Shown here piece after piece: positions 26,153 through 34,214 of a DNA stretch of 64,000 nt. Where the stretch lies: NCBI RefSeq assembly GCF_963676665.1, contig NZ_OY781368.1:88065-152064 (forward strand), written 5' to 3'. How positions within the stretch are numbered: position 1 is the first letter of the stretch; each line of letters opens with the position of its first letter. The translations under genes and the position numbers were made by a program. The notes beneath the pieces were generated by a model. It had not been told where the DNA came from. It did no database searches and saw only the letters and a list, made by a program, of their open reading frames with translations. This DNA is from an uncultured Tolumonas sp. (GTDB taxonomy: Bacteria > Pseudomonadota > Gammaproteobacteria > Enterobacterales > Aeromonadaceae).

Positions 26153-27030
26153 GGGCTGTTGATCTTTCGAGGCGAATTATTGAGCGGCATGGCGAATTGA
26201 TATAATCACTTTCGCCAAAAAACAATCCACACCAAATCACCATGCCTCGAATAATGCTAACAGATGAATACTGGTTAAAGCTATCCAGACTCCTGCTTGA
26301 AACCGGACGTGTCTATAACAAACCGGAACACCGTATGACGCTTGAGGGTATTTTGTACCGAATGCGTGTCGGTTGTCCGTGGCGCGATATCCCCAGTGCT
26401 TTTGGCGACTGGAACACGATTTATCGTCGTTTTAATCTTTGGTCGAAAAAAGGCGTTCTTCTTCAATTGTTCACAGCACTGAAGCAATCACCTGATTTTG
26501 AATGGGAATTTATTGACGGCAGCATTGTTAGAGCTCATCAGCATGCCACGGGGGCATCAACACATGAGAGTGAATCGATTGGTAAAAGCCGTGGTGGAAA
26601 TACAACGAAAATACATTTAGCCGTGGACAGTTATGGTTTACCCATTGATTTTCTGCTTACCGGTGGTGAGGTTCACGACAGCAAAGCGGCACCAGAATTG
26701 ATAGCGTGTTTACCGGATGCCGATTTTATTGTGGCTGACAAAGGTTACGACAGTGAGCCAATTCGGGAGTTGATCAGGACAAAGAATAGTAAACCGGTGA
26801 TCCCCAGAAAATCGAACTCAAAGCTCGGTAATGCCGATATCGATTGGTGTTTATATAAATACCGGCATTTGGTCGAGAATGCGTTTGCAAGACTGAAACA
26901 TTATCGCGCCATCGCGACACGATATGACAAATTAGCTCGAAACTATGCCAGCACATTGGCACTGGCCTGTTGCATGATGTGGTTGCCAATGTGAAACGAG
27001 TGAAATTTAATCAGCAAAGATCAACAGGCC
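26153..27030 (+). mobile_element. IS5-family insertion sequence (878 bp)
   Basis: The element is bounded by near-perfect terminal inverted repeats, GGGCTGTTGATCTTT on the left and the complement of GGCCTGTTGATCTTT on the right (14 of 15). A direct repeat CTAG flanks it (26149-26152 and 27031-27034), a 4-bp target duplication of the YTAR type. It carries one transposase gene read opposite to the disrupted host gene. Both ends and the open frame are intact, so the copy is probably active and the insertion recent. Confidence 0.93.
26242..26994 (+). CDS. IS5-family DDE transposase
   Basis: This 250-residue transposase is encoded in a single frame. The N-terminal part has MTLEGILYRMRVGCPWRDIP, typical of IS5/IS427-type elements. 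The catalytic triad lies in EFIDGSIVRAHQHA (first Asp), FIVADKGYDSEPIR (second Asp) and HLVENAFARLKHYRAIATRYDK (Glu with the R/K motif). Many relatives need a frameshift to join two ORFs; this one does not. Confidence 0.93.
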   Translation: MPRIMLTDEYWLKLSRLLLETGRVYNKPEHRMTLEGILYRMRVGCPWRDIPSAFGDWNTIYRRFNLWSKKGVLLQLFTALKQSPDFEWEFIDGSIVRAHQHATGASTHESESIGKSRGGNTTKIHLAVDSYGLPIDFLLTGGEVHDSKAAPELIACLPDADFIVADKGYDSEPIRELIRTKNSKPVIPRKSNSKLGNADIDWCLYKYRHLVENAFARLKHYRAIATRYDKLARNYASTLALACCMMWLPM

Positions 27031-27460
27031 CTAGTTTACGCCCATAGACTTCGCATGATGTTTTAACCATTCGAATGCCACCATTGGCAATGATGCCGCG
27101 TTTGAGAGGGGCATCTGTTTGCAAGCCAACTATTTTTTCCAGTGTTTGATCAATATAACCGGCACCATGAGAAGTGATGGTTGATGGCAGATCTGTATCG
27201 AAATCAATCGGTGCATGTGTCCGGTTCTCTTCTTGAATCCCCAGCAGTACCTGATCCCAGAGCTTAAGCGTGGATGTCGATGGCCCTGCTAAAAAGGACT
27301 CATCGCCCTCATAAGGCGTATAGTTTTTTTGAATAAACGCTCGTACATCAACTTCCGATTGCCATGTCCCTTCAGCAAAACCGGTCCATGCGTTGTTTGA
27401 TACTTCATAGGTAGTTTTCATTCAATAACTCCATAGTAGTGTTAACGTAAATCCCGAAAT

Positions 27461-27477
27461 ATAGACCGATCGTCTAT
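27461..27477. promoter_or_regulatory. AcuR-type operator 1, before the pfl-like gene
   Basis: ATAGACCGATCGTCTAT, a perfect ATAGAC-N5-GTCTAT palindrome, lies 40-56 bp upstream of the pfl-like ATG in the divergent pfl-acuR gap (27422-27788). The rest of that 367-bp gap holds operators 2 and 4 and no gene that I can see. Confidence 0.75.
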
Positions 27478-27588
27478 TAATGGATAAAAAATTTTCCGTT
27501 CTCAATTTGGCTGAAAAATCCATTCATATGAGTCTTAACTTCATCACCACGATGGATGTGAATAGGATCAGCTAACTGGAGTGGAATT

Positions 27589-27605
27589 ATAGACCGACCG
27601 TCTAT
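27589..27605. promoter_or_regulatory. AcuR-type operator 2
   Basis: ATAGACCGACCGTCTAT is a second perfect ATAGAC-N5-GTCTAT palindrome, 112 bp further from the pfl-like gene than operator 1 and 184 bp before the acuR start. It could control either divergent promoter. Confidence 0.72.
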
Positions 27606-27763
27606 TTAATGGTGGTACGGTAAAGCGAATTAACCATACAGTCAATAAGTCTTTAATCTTCAGGTTGCTTCATTTCGCATGAGGAACACTAAAAATTTTG
27701 CAAAATTCGCATTTATTTTGTGCCAAAAAGCAGCCAAATTGATAAGATAGCCGCAGAGATATA

Positions 27764-27778
27764 TAGACGATTGGTCGA
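27764..27778. promoter_or_regulatory. AcuR-type operator, degenerate, at the acuR start
   Basis: TAGACGATTGGTCGA matches TAGAC-N5-GTCTA at 8 of 10 fixed positions. It ends 10 bp before the acuR ATG and suggests weak autoregulation. Confidence 0.5.
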
Positions 27779-27788
27779 AAATAAAATC

Positions 27789-28421
27789 ATGAGCGAAAAC
27801 GTTGCCGTTGCTCGGCGGGGCCGGCCCCCTAAAAAGAATGCCGAAAGCGAAGATATCCGCGCCATGTTAATTCGCAGTGGCACAGTCGCTTTGACGGAAA
27901 ATAGCTTTGCTACCGTGGGTATCGACGGCATTTTAAGATCGGTCGGGGTTCCTAAAGGCTCGTTTTATTATTACTTCGAGAGTAAAGAGCAGTTCGGATT
28001 AGCGGTGCTGGATAGCTATGCGGGTTACTTTGCGCATAAATTGTCTAAAACGATGGGCAATAAAACCCTGCAACCGCTGGAGCGGATTATCGCTTTTCGT
28101 GATAGCGCGAAAGAAGGGATGGCTCGTTATGACTATAAACGCGGCTGCATCGTGGGTAATCTTGCTCAGGAAATCGGTGTGTTACCTGAAGTATTCCGAG
28201 ACAGATTGAAAAGTATTTTGGATACATGGCAAGCAATCGCCCGTGATTGTCTTAACGATGCGATTGCTGATAACACAATCAATGCGAGCGCAAACACGAC
28301 CGAGCTGGCCGAGTATTTTTGGACAGGTTGGGAAGGCGCCGTCATGCGGGCAAAACTGCTTGCGAGCCCAGAACCACTGGATGTATTTATTAAACATTTT
28401 TTGGCGGGATTGCCCCGCTAA
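27789..28421 (+). CDS. acuR: TetR-family regulator AcuR
   Basis: This 210-residue TetR-family protein closely follows AcuR of Rhodobacter: RRGRPPKK near the start, the HTH VGIDGILRSVGVPKGSFYYYF, then GMARYDYKRGCIVGNLAQEIG and EYFWTGWEGAVMRAKL in the ligand domain. AcuR represses acrylate-use genes until acrylate binds. I start at the ATG at 27789. A GTG at 27720 would put the operator inside the coding region. The ribosome site is weak. acuI follows after 44 bp with an operator between. Confidence 0.88.
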   Translation: MSENVAVARRGRPPKKNAESEDIRAMLIRSGTVALTENSFATVGIDGILRSVGVPKGSFYYYFESKEQFGLAVLDSYAGYFAHKLSKTMGNKTLQPLERIIAFRDSAKEGMARYDYKRGCIVGNLAQEIGVLPEVFRDRLKSILDTWQAIARDCLNDAIADNTINASANTTELAEYFWTGWEGAVMRAKLLASPEPLDVFIKHFLAGLPR

Positions 28422-28438
28422 TTTTTTTTCAAATTAAC

Positions 28439-28453
28439 TAGACGATCAGTCTA
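28439..28453. promoter_or_regulatory. AcuR-type operator 3, before acuI
   Basis: TAGACGATCAGTCTA, a perfect TAGAC-N5-GTCTA palindrome, lies in the 44-bp acuR-acuI gap and ends 12 bp before the acuI ATG. This implies a separate repressible acuI promoter at the 3' end of acuR. Confidence 0.72.
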
Positions 28454-28465
28454 TATTGAGGCGTT

Positions 28466-29452
28466 ATGTATAAAGCTATTGTCGTCAACAAAGACCCGGC
28501 AGGTTATCACTGTGAACTCAAAACAGTAGAGGACGAGACCTTGCCGCAAGGGGATGTCACGATCCAAGTTCAATATTCATCGTTGAATTATAAAGATGGA
28601 TTAGCTATTTCAGGTAAAGGCCCGATCATCCGACAGTTTCCTATGGTGCCGGGGATCGATCTGGCGGGGACAGTTCTTCATTCCGACTCATCTGCTTTTT
28701 CAGTGGGCGAGCCTGTTGTATTAACTGGCTGGGGGGTTGGTGAAAAACACCCCGGTGGGCTGGCACAAAAAGCTCGAGTGAATAGTCAATGGTTAATTAA
28801 AAAGCCGGAGTCGCTCACAATGCAACAGGCGATGGCTGTTGGAACGGCAGGTTTCACAGCGATGTTGTGTGTGAATGCGTTAGAAAAACAAGGTATAACA
28901 CCAGAGAAAGGTAGTGTGCTTGTTACGGGGGCGAATGGCGGGGTTGGTGCATTTGCTGTGAGTTTCCTTTCTCGGCTTGGCTATAAGGTTGTTGGGTCGA
29001 CTGGTCGCCCGGAAGAAAGTGATTTTCTTATGAATGATTTGGGCGCTAGCGAAGTCATTCATCGCGCCGAACTTTCCCAACCAGGTAAACCATTGCAAAA
29101 AGAGAAATGGGCTGCGGTGATCGATACCGTGGGTAGCCATACTCTGGCCAATGCGTGTGCGAGTGTTATCTATGGTGGTGTTGTGGCTGCATGCGGTATG
29201 GCCCAAGGCATGGATCTACCTGCATCCGTTGCACCCTTTATATTACGAGGTGTCACGCTTGTTGGTGTCGATAGTGTCATGTATCCGCAAGCAGGGCGTC
29301 AGGCCGTTTGGGAACGCATTGCAAGCTTAGCAGATGAACATTTGCTCAATAAAATTTCCACGACTGTTTCGCTGGATCAAGTTAAAGAAATGGCTGAAAA
29401 ACTACTTGAGGGCAAAGTACGTGGTCGGTTAGTTGTTAACTGCCAAGCATAA
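28466..29452 (+). CDS. acuI: Acrylyl-CoA reductase (NADPH)
   Basis: This 328-residue medium-chain reductase of the AcuI/YhdH group has SSLNYKDGLAISGKGPI, FPMVPGIDLAGTV, GWGVGEKHPGGLAQKARV, the cofactor loop VTGANGGVGAFAV near residue 153 and the C-terminal GKVRGRLVV. No catalytic zinc ligands are apparent. It reduces acryloyl-CoA to propionyl-CoA and so gives acrylate tolerance. A GAGG ribosome site precedes the ATG. Its operator and the adjacent acuR make the assignment firm. No DMSP lyase or CoA ligase gene is in view. Confidence 0.92.
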   Translation: MYKAIVVNKDPAGYHCELKTVEDETLPQGDVTIQVQYSSLNYKDGLAISGKGPIIRQFPMVPGIDLAGTVLHSDSSAFSVGEPVVLTGWGVGEKHPGGLAQKARVNSQWLIKKPESLTMQQAMAVGTAGFTAMLCVNALEKQGITPEKGSVLVTGANGGVGAFAVSFLSRLGYKVVGSTGRPEESDFLMNDLGASEVIHRAELSQPGKPLQKEKWAAVIDTVGSHTLANACASVIYGGVVAACGMAQGMDLPASVAPFILRGVTLVGVDSVMYPQAGRQAVWERIASLADEHLLNKISTTVSLDQVKEMAEKLLEGKVRGRLVVNCQA

Positions 29453-29465
29453 ATAAACTGTAATT

Positions 29466-29492
29466 ATCCGGCTCACAATCTCTGAGCCGGAT
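29466..29492. terminator. Hairpin after acuI
   Basis: A perfect 10-bp stem (ATCCGGCTCA / TGAGCCGGAT) with a 7-nt loop begins 14 bp after the acuI stop. No T-run follows. It also covers the truncated end of the small minus-strand fragment. Confidence 0.6.
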
Positions 29493-29562
29493 GCAAAATA
29501 GTCAATATGAGTGCACACTCTTTTGGTCTTAATGCGGTGCCACATTCATAACAATGTTTCAT
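29473..29562 (-). pseudogene. Truncated zinc-ribbon fragment (Nudix-type N-terminus?)
   Basis: A 29-codon frame starts [16 protein letters not shown], the CxxC zinc-ribbon start seen in some Nudix hydrolases, and then runs into unrelated sequence and a stop inside the acuI hairpin. It begins at an ATG overlapping the TGA of the cysI-like fragment and is preceded by AAGGAG, so the pair once formed an operon. It is probably non-functional. The family call is tentative. Confidence 0.45.
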
Positions 29563-29740
29563 GACCACTCCTTCAGAATGGGCAGCATGCTACCCATGTC
29601 AATTAACACGATATTCTCTTCATCTAACACGATATTCTCTTTATCCACCCCGGCAATGATCATGTTTTGATTCGGGGTAATTCGGAAATCACCGGTGTGA
29701 ATTTTAGCAAGCTCAGCGATGCCCGTTTTCAACGTTTTCT
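29559..29740 (-). pseudogene. Remnant of sulfite reductase hemoprotein (cysI)
   Basis: The minus strand encodes [29 protein letters not shown], split here as [10 protein letters not shown] and [19 protein letters not shown], which matches an internal stretch of the sulfite reductase beta subunit (KTGLLEIAKIHKGDFRIT in E. coli CysI). Homology stops after about 30 residues. The tail is a short repeat-bearing stretch ending at a TGA. Upstream the frame is broken. It is a gene relic between acuI and cydX. Confidence 0.65.
29604..29645. repeat. 21-bp tandem duplication in the cysI relic
   Basis: TAACACGATATTCTCTTCATC (29604-29624) is repeated directly at 29625-29645 with one C-to-T change. On the minus strand this duplicates the residues ENIVL. 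The duplication supports decay of the relic by small rearrangements. Confidence 0.75.
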
Positions 29741-29765
29741 CCGGTGTGGTCGATCAAGCGACTAC

Positions 29766-29909
29766 TCATAACGTTAGCTCTGCTGCATCGGTTTCACGAC
29801 TAACCGCAGTTTGTTTCGCGGGCTTGCTTCTGACATCGACCCACATCACGGCAATTAAACCGACACCGAGTGAGAGCAACACGGCGATGATCCAAACGAA
29901 ATACCACAT
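29766..29909 (-). CDS. cydX: Cytochrome bd oxidase small subunit CydX
   Basis: This 47-residue peptide starts MWYFVWIIAVLLSLGVGLIAVMW, the CydX signature, with a single membrane helix and a polar tail. It stabilises cytochrome bd. GAAGGAG precedes the ATG, 17 bp after cydB. A longer frame from 30086 overlaps cydB and is a shadow. Confidence 0.9.
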   Translation of the reverse strand: MWYFVWIIAVLLSLGVGLIAVMWVDVRSKPAKQTAVSRETDAAELTL

Positions 29910-29926
29910 GAGTTTTCTCCTTCTCG

Positions 29927-31057
29927 TTAATACAAACCGTGACTGTTTTCTTTCACCTGTTGCGTGGTGACTTTGCCGCGCATGACGCGATAAACCCAGG
30001 TGGTGTAGAACAGGTTGATCGGCATGATGATCAGCACAATGCCGAACATGATGAGTAACGTGAGCTTGCTGGAAGTGCCATCCCACAAGGTGATGCTGCT
30101 GGTTGGGTCGAGCGACGATGGCAACACAAACGGGAACAGGGCAACGGCCACAGTCAGCAGCATCAGTGCACAGGTTGAACCGGTTGCCAGAAATGCCGCG
30201 ACCGCGTTGCCGCGCAAATTAAACAGTAGCGTGATCAGTGGCATCAGCAATGCCAGTACAGGGACGATCAGCAGCAGTGGTTTCTGGTAGTAATTTTCCA
30301 GCCAACCATGGTCGGCGATCGCCACGTGTTTCATCAGTGGAGTTATCACTCCATTTGGCGATACTTGCTCAGTGATGATATAGCCGGGCACGGTCTTGGT
30401 GATGATCAGGGCTGTCAGCACCATGCTGATCACGCTGAGATACGCAAAAATATGCACAGTGCGTCGGGCGCGTTCACGCAATACCCCGTCGGTTTTGGTT
30501 TGTAGAAAGGCCGCGCCGTGTAACACCATCAGTACAATCGCCATCACAATAGTGCTGACTAACAACGGCAGATTGAGGTTAAATTCACCGTAGAAGATGT
30601 GCATTTCGTTATCAAAACGAAACGGGGAACCTTGGAGCATAAAACCCAGTGTGCCGCCCAGCATCATAGTTGGTAATAATCCACCCACGAACAAGGCGCG
30701 ATCCCAGTTCGTGCGCCATTTTGCGGAAGGCAATTTGCTACGGTAATCGAACCCGACCGGGCGTAAGAACAGGCCAAATAACAGGAACATAAACGGCACA
30801 TACAACACGGAAAAAGCTGCCGCATAGACCACGGGCCACGCCGCAAACAGCGCACCTGCACCGGCAATGAGCCAGACTTGATTACCTTCCCACGTTGGGC
30901 CCACCGAGTTCAGCAACACACGGCGTTCATCATCGTTTTTTGCCAGAAAGGGCAGCAACATACCGATGCCTAAATCAAAACCGTCCATGATGACAAAGCC
31001 AATCACCATAAAGGCAACCAGCCCCCACCAGATCAATTTCAGTAATTCGTAATCCAT
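29927..31057 (-). CDS. cydB: Cytochrome bd ubiquinol oxidase subunit II
   Basis: This 376-residue membrane protein (E. coli CydB 379) begins [21 protein letters not shown], has [16 protein letters not shown] and the conserved [22 protein letters not shown], and holds about eight helices. With CydA it forms the high-affinity quinol oxidase of the inner membrane, which also resists NO and supports life at low oxygen. It is 12 bp downstream of cydA in the cydABX operon. Confidence 0.95.
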   Translation of the reverse strand: MDYELLKLIWWGLVAFMVIGFVIMDGFDLGIGMLLPFLAKNDDERRVLLNSVGPTWEGNQVWLIAGAGALFAAWPVVYAAAFSVLYVPFMFLLFGLFLRPVGFDYRSKLPSAKWRTNWDRALFVGGLLPTMMLGGTLGFMLQGSPFRFDNEMHIFYGEFNLNLPLLVSTIVMAIVLMVLHGAAFLQTKTDGVLRERARRTVHIFAYLSVISMVLTALIITKTVPGYIITEQVSPNGVITPLMKHVAIADHGWLENYYQKPLLLIVPVLALLMPLITLLFNLRGNAVAAFLATGSTCALMLLTVAVALFPFVLPSSLDPTSSITLWDGTSSKLTLLIMFGIVLIIMPINLFYTTWVYRVMRGKVTTQQVKENSHGLY

Positions 31058-31069
31058 CTCTGACTCCTG

Positions 31070-32620
31070 TTAGTGAGCGGTTTCGTTGTGATAACGACCG
31101 GTGTGTAAGCTGGCGGGGCCTTTGCGAATGAAATGACGCATCAATCCCATTTCAATCACCAGCAACGTGGAATAGATCAGGAAAATCGAGACAAGACTGA
31201 AGGTCAGCTGACCCACAGTGAGGTTGGAAACAGAGGCTGCGGTCGGTAACACGTGCGTGATGGTCCACGGTTGGCGGCCAAATTCCGCGACAAACCAGCC
31301 TGCTTCAATCGCCACCCAAGGTAGAGGAATGGCGTACAACAGTGCGCGTAACAGCCATCTGCGTTGCAATAATTGATTGCGCAGTAATGACCACAATGCG
31401 AGACCGAACAAGGCAGTCATCGCCACACCAGCCCCCACCATCAGACGAAATGCAAAAAACATAGGTGCTACTTGTGGAATGGTGTCTTTCGCGGCTTGCT
31501 TGATCTGTGCCTCGGTCGCATCAGTGACCTTGGCGGTGTAGGCTTTCAGCAGTAATCCGTAACCTAAGTCACTTTTGTGTGCCTGAAAGGTCGCATCCGC
31601 CGATTGATCGCCTGCGCGTAAGCGCTGCAAGGCGTCATAAGCCACCATGCCATACCGAATACGCGTTTCATTTTCCGCTTTCAGCTCAATCAACCCTTTC
31701 ACAGGGGTATTAAGAGAACGAGTGGCGATAACGCCCATGGCATAAGGGATTTTGATCGCAAAATGGGTGGTTTCAGCTTCTTGATCGGGAAAGCCAAACA
31801 GCGTGAAAGCCGCGGGGGCCTCTTCGGTATGCCATTCGGCCTCCATCGCTGCCAGTTTGGCAGGCTGAGTTTTACCCACTTCAACACCCGATTCATCACC
31901 GAGGATCACCAGAAAAAACACCGCTGCACAGCCAAAACCCGCACCCGCTGCAAATGAGCGTTTGGCAAATTCAATATCGCGCTGTTTGAGCAGATACCAC
32001 GAAGAGACACCCAGTACGAACATCGATGCGGCGACATATCCGGCGGTCACGGTGTGAATGAATTTCACCTGCGCCATGGGGTTGAAAATCACCGCTGCAA
32101 TGTCGGTGAGCTCCATACGCGAGGTCACCATATTGAACTCAGCACCGACCGGGTGTTGCATCCAACCGTTAGCGACCAAGATCCACAAGGCGGATAAGTT
32201 GGAACCAAGTGCCACTAAGGCGGTGACCATCAAATGCTTGCGCGGGGAAAGACGATCCCAGCCAAAAAAGAACAAACCCACGAGGGTGGATTCGAGAAAG
32301 AATGCCATCAACCCTTCGACGGCCAGCGGGGTGCCAAAAATATCGCCGACATAATGCGAGTAATAGGCCCAGTTTGTACCGAACTGAAATTCCAGTGTGA
32401 TACCCGTGGTGACGCCCATAACAAAGTTAATGCCGAACAGTTTTCCCCAAAACTTGGTCATATCCCGGTAAATGACGTTACGGGTCATGACATAAGCCGC
32501 TTCCATGATCACCAGTAGCCACGAAAGCCCCAAGGTCAGGGGGACAAAAATAAAGTGGAACATCGCCGTTGCGCCAAATTGCAGGCGCGAAAGGCTGACA
32601 ACATCATCAGGTAAGAACAT
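31070..32620 (-). CDS. cydA: Cytochrome bd ubiquinol oxidase subunit I
   Basis: This 516-residue membrane protein (E. coli 522) has the N-terminal haem-ligand region LQFGATAMFHFIFVPLTLGL (His near residue 22), LEFQFGTNWAYYSHYVGDIF, FFLESTLVGLFFFGWDRLSP and the conserved AEFGRQPW near the C-terminus. Its length is that of the long Q-loop type. It oxidises quinol and reduces O2 to water. The ATG at 32620 is preceded by AAGGATG. A longer frame to 32689 lacks homology. The divergent gene is a MocR regulator 131 bp away. I see no clear ArcA or FNR box in that gap. Confidence 0.95.
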   Translation of the reverse strand: MFLPDDVVSLSRLQFGATAMFHFIFVPLTLGLSWLLVIMEAAYVMTRNVIYRDMTKFWGKLFGINFVMGVTTGITLEFQFGTNWAYYSHYVGDIFGTPLAVEGLMAFFLESTLVGLFFFGWDRLSPRKHLMVTALVALGSNLSALWILVANGWMQHPVGAEFNMVTSRMELTDIAAVIFNPMAQVKFIHTVTAGYVAASMFVLGVSSWYLLKQRDIEFAKRSFAAGAGFGCAAVFFLVILGDESGVEVGKTQPAKLAAMEAEWHTEEAPAAFTLFGFPDQEAETTHFAIKIPYAMGVIATRSLNTPVKGLIELKAENETRIRYGMVAYDALQRLRAGDQSADATFQAHKSDLGYGLLLKAYTAKVTDATEAQIKQAAKDTIPQVAPMFFAFRLMVGAGVAMTALFGLALWSLLRNQLLQRRWLLRALLYAIPLPWVAIEAGWFVAEFGRQPWTITHVLPTAASVSNLTVGQLTFSLVSIFLIYSTLLVIEMGLMRHFIRKGPASLHTGRYHNETAH

Positions 32621-32751
32621 GTCACATCCTTCAGAAAGAAACAGAGCGCGGAAAAAGTGCGATCCATACTGAGGATGTAATTTGAGCATGCTATGCTACT
32701 ACTGTTACAGATACAGATTATGAGATAAATAGCTATAACAGATGGTGGTTT

Positions 32752-34152
32752 ATGGGGCGTTATGAATTACTGGCAGAACAGATAAAAGCACAAATTCTGA
32801 ATAAGATTTGGCGACCCGGCGAACGAATTCCTTCGATTAGGCAGTGTTGTAAAACGGCAGAGTTAAGCCCCATGACGGTATTACAAGCCTATCAGTTGCT
32901 GGAAAGTCAGGGCTGGATCTACGCACGGCCAAAATCCGGCTATTTTGTTTCGCATCAGACGCTGAATTTGCCAGAACCCTCTCGTCAGCCGGTAAAACTG
33001 CAATCCACGCAGGTGGATATCAATGATATTCTTTTCGATGTATTACAGAACACCAAAGACAATTCGTTGGTACAACTGGGCTCCGCATTTCCTGATCCGC
33101 AACTGTTTCCTTTGAAGGCGTTAACCCGTTCGCTGGCCAGTAGCAGCCGAAAAATGTCACCGTTTAGCGCGGTATCTAACCTGCCACCGGGTAATGAACC
33201 TCTACGGCAGATCATTGCACAGCGTTACGCACAAAAAGGAATTCAAATTAACCCCAATGAAATTGTTATCACATCGGGTGGCATGGAATCTTTAAACTTA
33301 AGTTTGCAGGCGGTGACGCAACCTGGTGATTTAGTGGCTATTGAGTCTCCGACATTTTATGGCGCCCTGCAGGCTATCGAGCGTTTAAAGTTAAAAGCGG
33401 TTGAGATCCCGACACATCCACGTACTGGCGTTGATCTCAATGTGTTGGCTCAATCATTACAGCAATTGCCAATCAAAGCTTGCTGGTTCATGACCTCGTT
33501 TCAAAACCCGCTGGGGTTTTGTATGTCGCAGGAAGATAAGCGTGATTTGGTGAGTATGTTGTCGCTCTATCATGTGCCGTTGATTGAAGATGATGTTTAT
33601 GGCGAACTGTATTTTGGGAGTAAACAACCATTACCGGCAAAAGCCTACGATACTCAAAGCACAGTTTTACATTGTTCTTCCTTTTCTAAATGCCTGTCAC
33701 CAGGTTTTCGCGTTGGTTGGGTGGCAGCAGGGGCACATGCTGAAAAAATTCAGCGTCTACAACTGATGTCAACGTTATCGGCGTCGATCCCAACCCAACT
33801 GGCTTTAAATGAATATCTACGCTCTGGTGGGTTTGATGCTCATCTGCGGCGATTAAGACGAACCTTAGAGCAACGCCAGCACCAGATGCTGCAAGCGATT
33901 CAATATTATTTACCTGATAATGTGAAAGTCACACAGCCAGAAGGTGGGTATTTTCTCTGGCTGGAATTTGCCCAAGAGGTCGACAGCTTTGCGTTATATC
34001 AGAAATTTCTAGCTGAAAAAGTGGCGATTGCACCGGGCATTCTGTTTTCCAGCCAGAAGCAATATACCCACCATATTCGAATTAATTATGCCTTACCGTG
34101 GAATAGCAGAGTTGAAAATGCTACCGCTTTGCTTGGTCGGTTGTTGGGGTAG
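32752..34152 (+). CDS. MocR-type regulator (GntR HTH fused to aminotransferase)
   Basis: This 466-residue fusion has a GntR winged HTH (about 1-70: IKAQILNKIWRPGERIPSIRQ, LSPMTVLQAYQLLESQGWIYARPKSGYFV) and a PLP aminotransferase fold type I domain with the Schiff-base region SSFSKCLSPGFRVGWV (the Lys in FSK, near residue 312). MocR proteins usually control amino-acid, PLP or amine metabolism genes nearby. No such gene adjoins it, so the target is unknown. It is divergent from cydA and convergent with eda. Confidence 0.88.
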   Translation: MGRYELLAEQIKAQILNKIWRPGERIPSIRQCCKTAELSPMTVLQAYQLLESQGWIYARPKSGYFVSHQTLNLPEPSRQPVKLQSTQVDINDILFDVLQNTKDNSLVQLGSAFPDPQLFPLKALTRSLASSSRKMSPFSAVSNLPPGNEPLRQIIAQRYAQKGIQINPNEIVITSGGMESLNLSLQAVTQPGDLVAIESPTFYGALQAIERLKLKAVEIPTHPRTGVDLNVLAQSLQQLPIKACWFMTSFQNPLGFCMSQEDKRDLVSMLSLYHVPLIEDDVYGELYFGSKQPLPAKAYDTQSTVLHCSSFSKCLSPGFRVGWVAAGAHAEKIQRLQLMSTLSASIPTQLALNEYLRSGGFDAHLRRLRRTLEQRQHQMLQAIQYYLPDNVKVTQPEGGYFLWLEFAQEVDSFALYQKFLAEKVAIAPGILFSSQKQYTHHIRINYALPWNSRVENATALLGRLLG

Positions 34153-34214
34153 CTACTTCTGCCATTCCAGTATGAAACGTTATTCATCTCCTACGGTTCG
34201 GATCACCGAAATGA

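Larger units (their letters stand above)
24257..27421 (-). pseudogene. pflB: Pyruvate formate-lyase-like gene split by an IS element
   Basis: Removing the IS (26153-27030) and one CTAG copy restores a single open frame of 760 codons, the same length as E. coli PflB. The N-terminal 128 codons lie at 27035-27421 and the rest at 24257-26152. The active-site Cys pair ([19 protein letters not shown]) and the glycyl-radical motif [13 protein letters not shown] with Gly near residue 735 are intact. The family makes acetyl-CoA and formate from pyruvate, or propionyl-CoA from 2-oxobutyrate (TdcE-type). GGAG precedes the ATG. Two AcuR-type operators lie upstream, so it seems to belong with acuR-acuI rather than with central metabolism. 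No activase gene is adjacent. The insertion should abolish function. Confidence 0.93.

Noticed and set aside
26242..26994. Programmed frameshift in the IS transposase
   Set aside because: The transposase is encoded in one continuous frame with all three catalytic residues.
29766..30086. A 106-residue protein at the cydX locus
   Set aside because: The extra N-terminal part overlaps cydB in another frame and lacks homology; the ribosome site supports the 47-residue CydX.
32690..32740. Inverted repeat CTGTTA...TAACAG between cydA and the MocR gene
   Set aside because: The arms are only 6 bp with a 29-nt spacer, so chance cannot be excluded.
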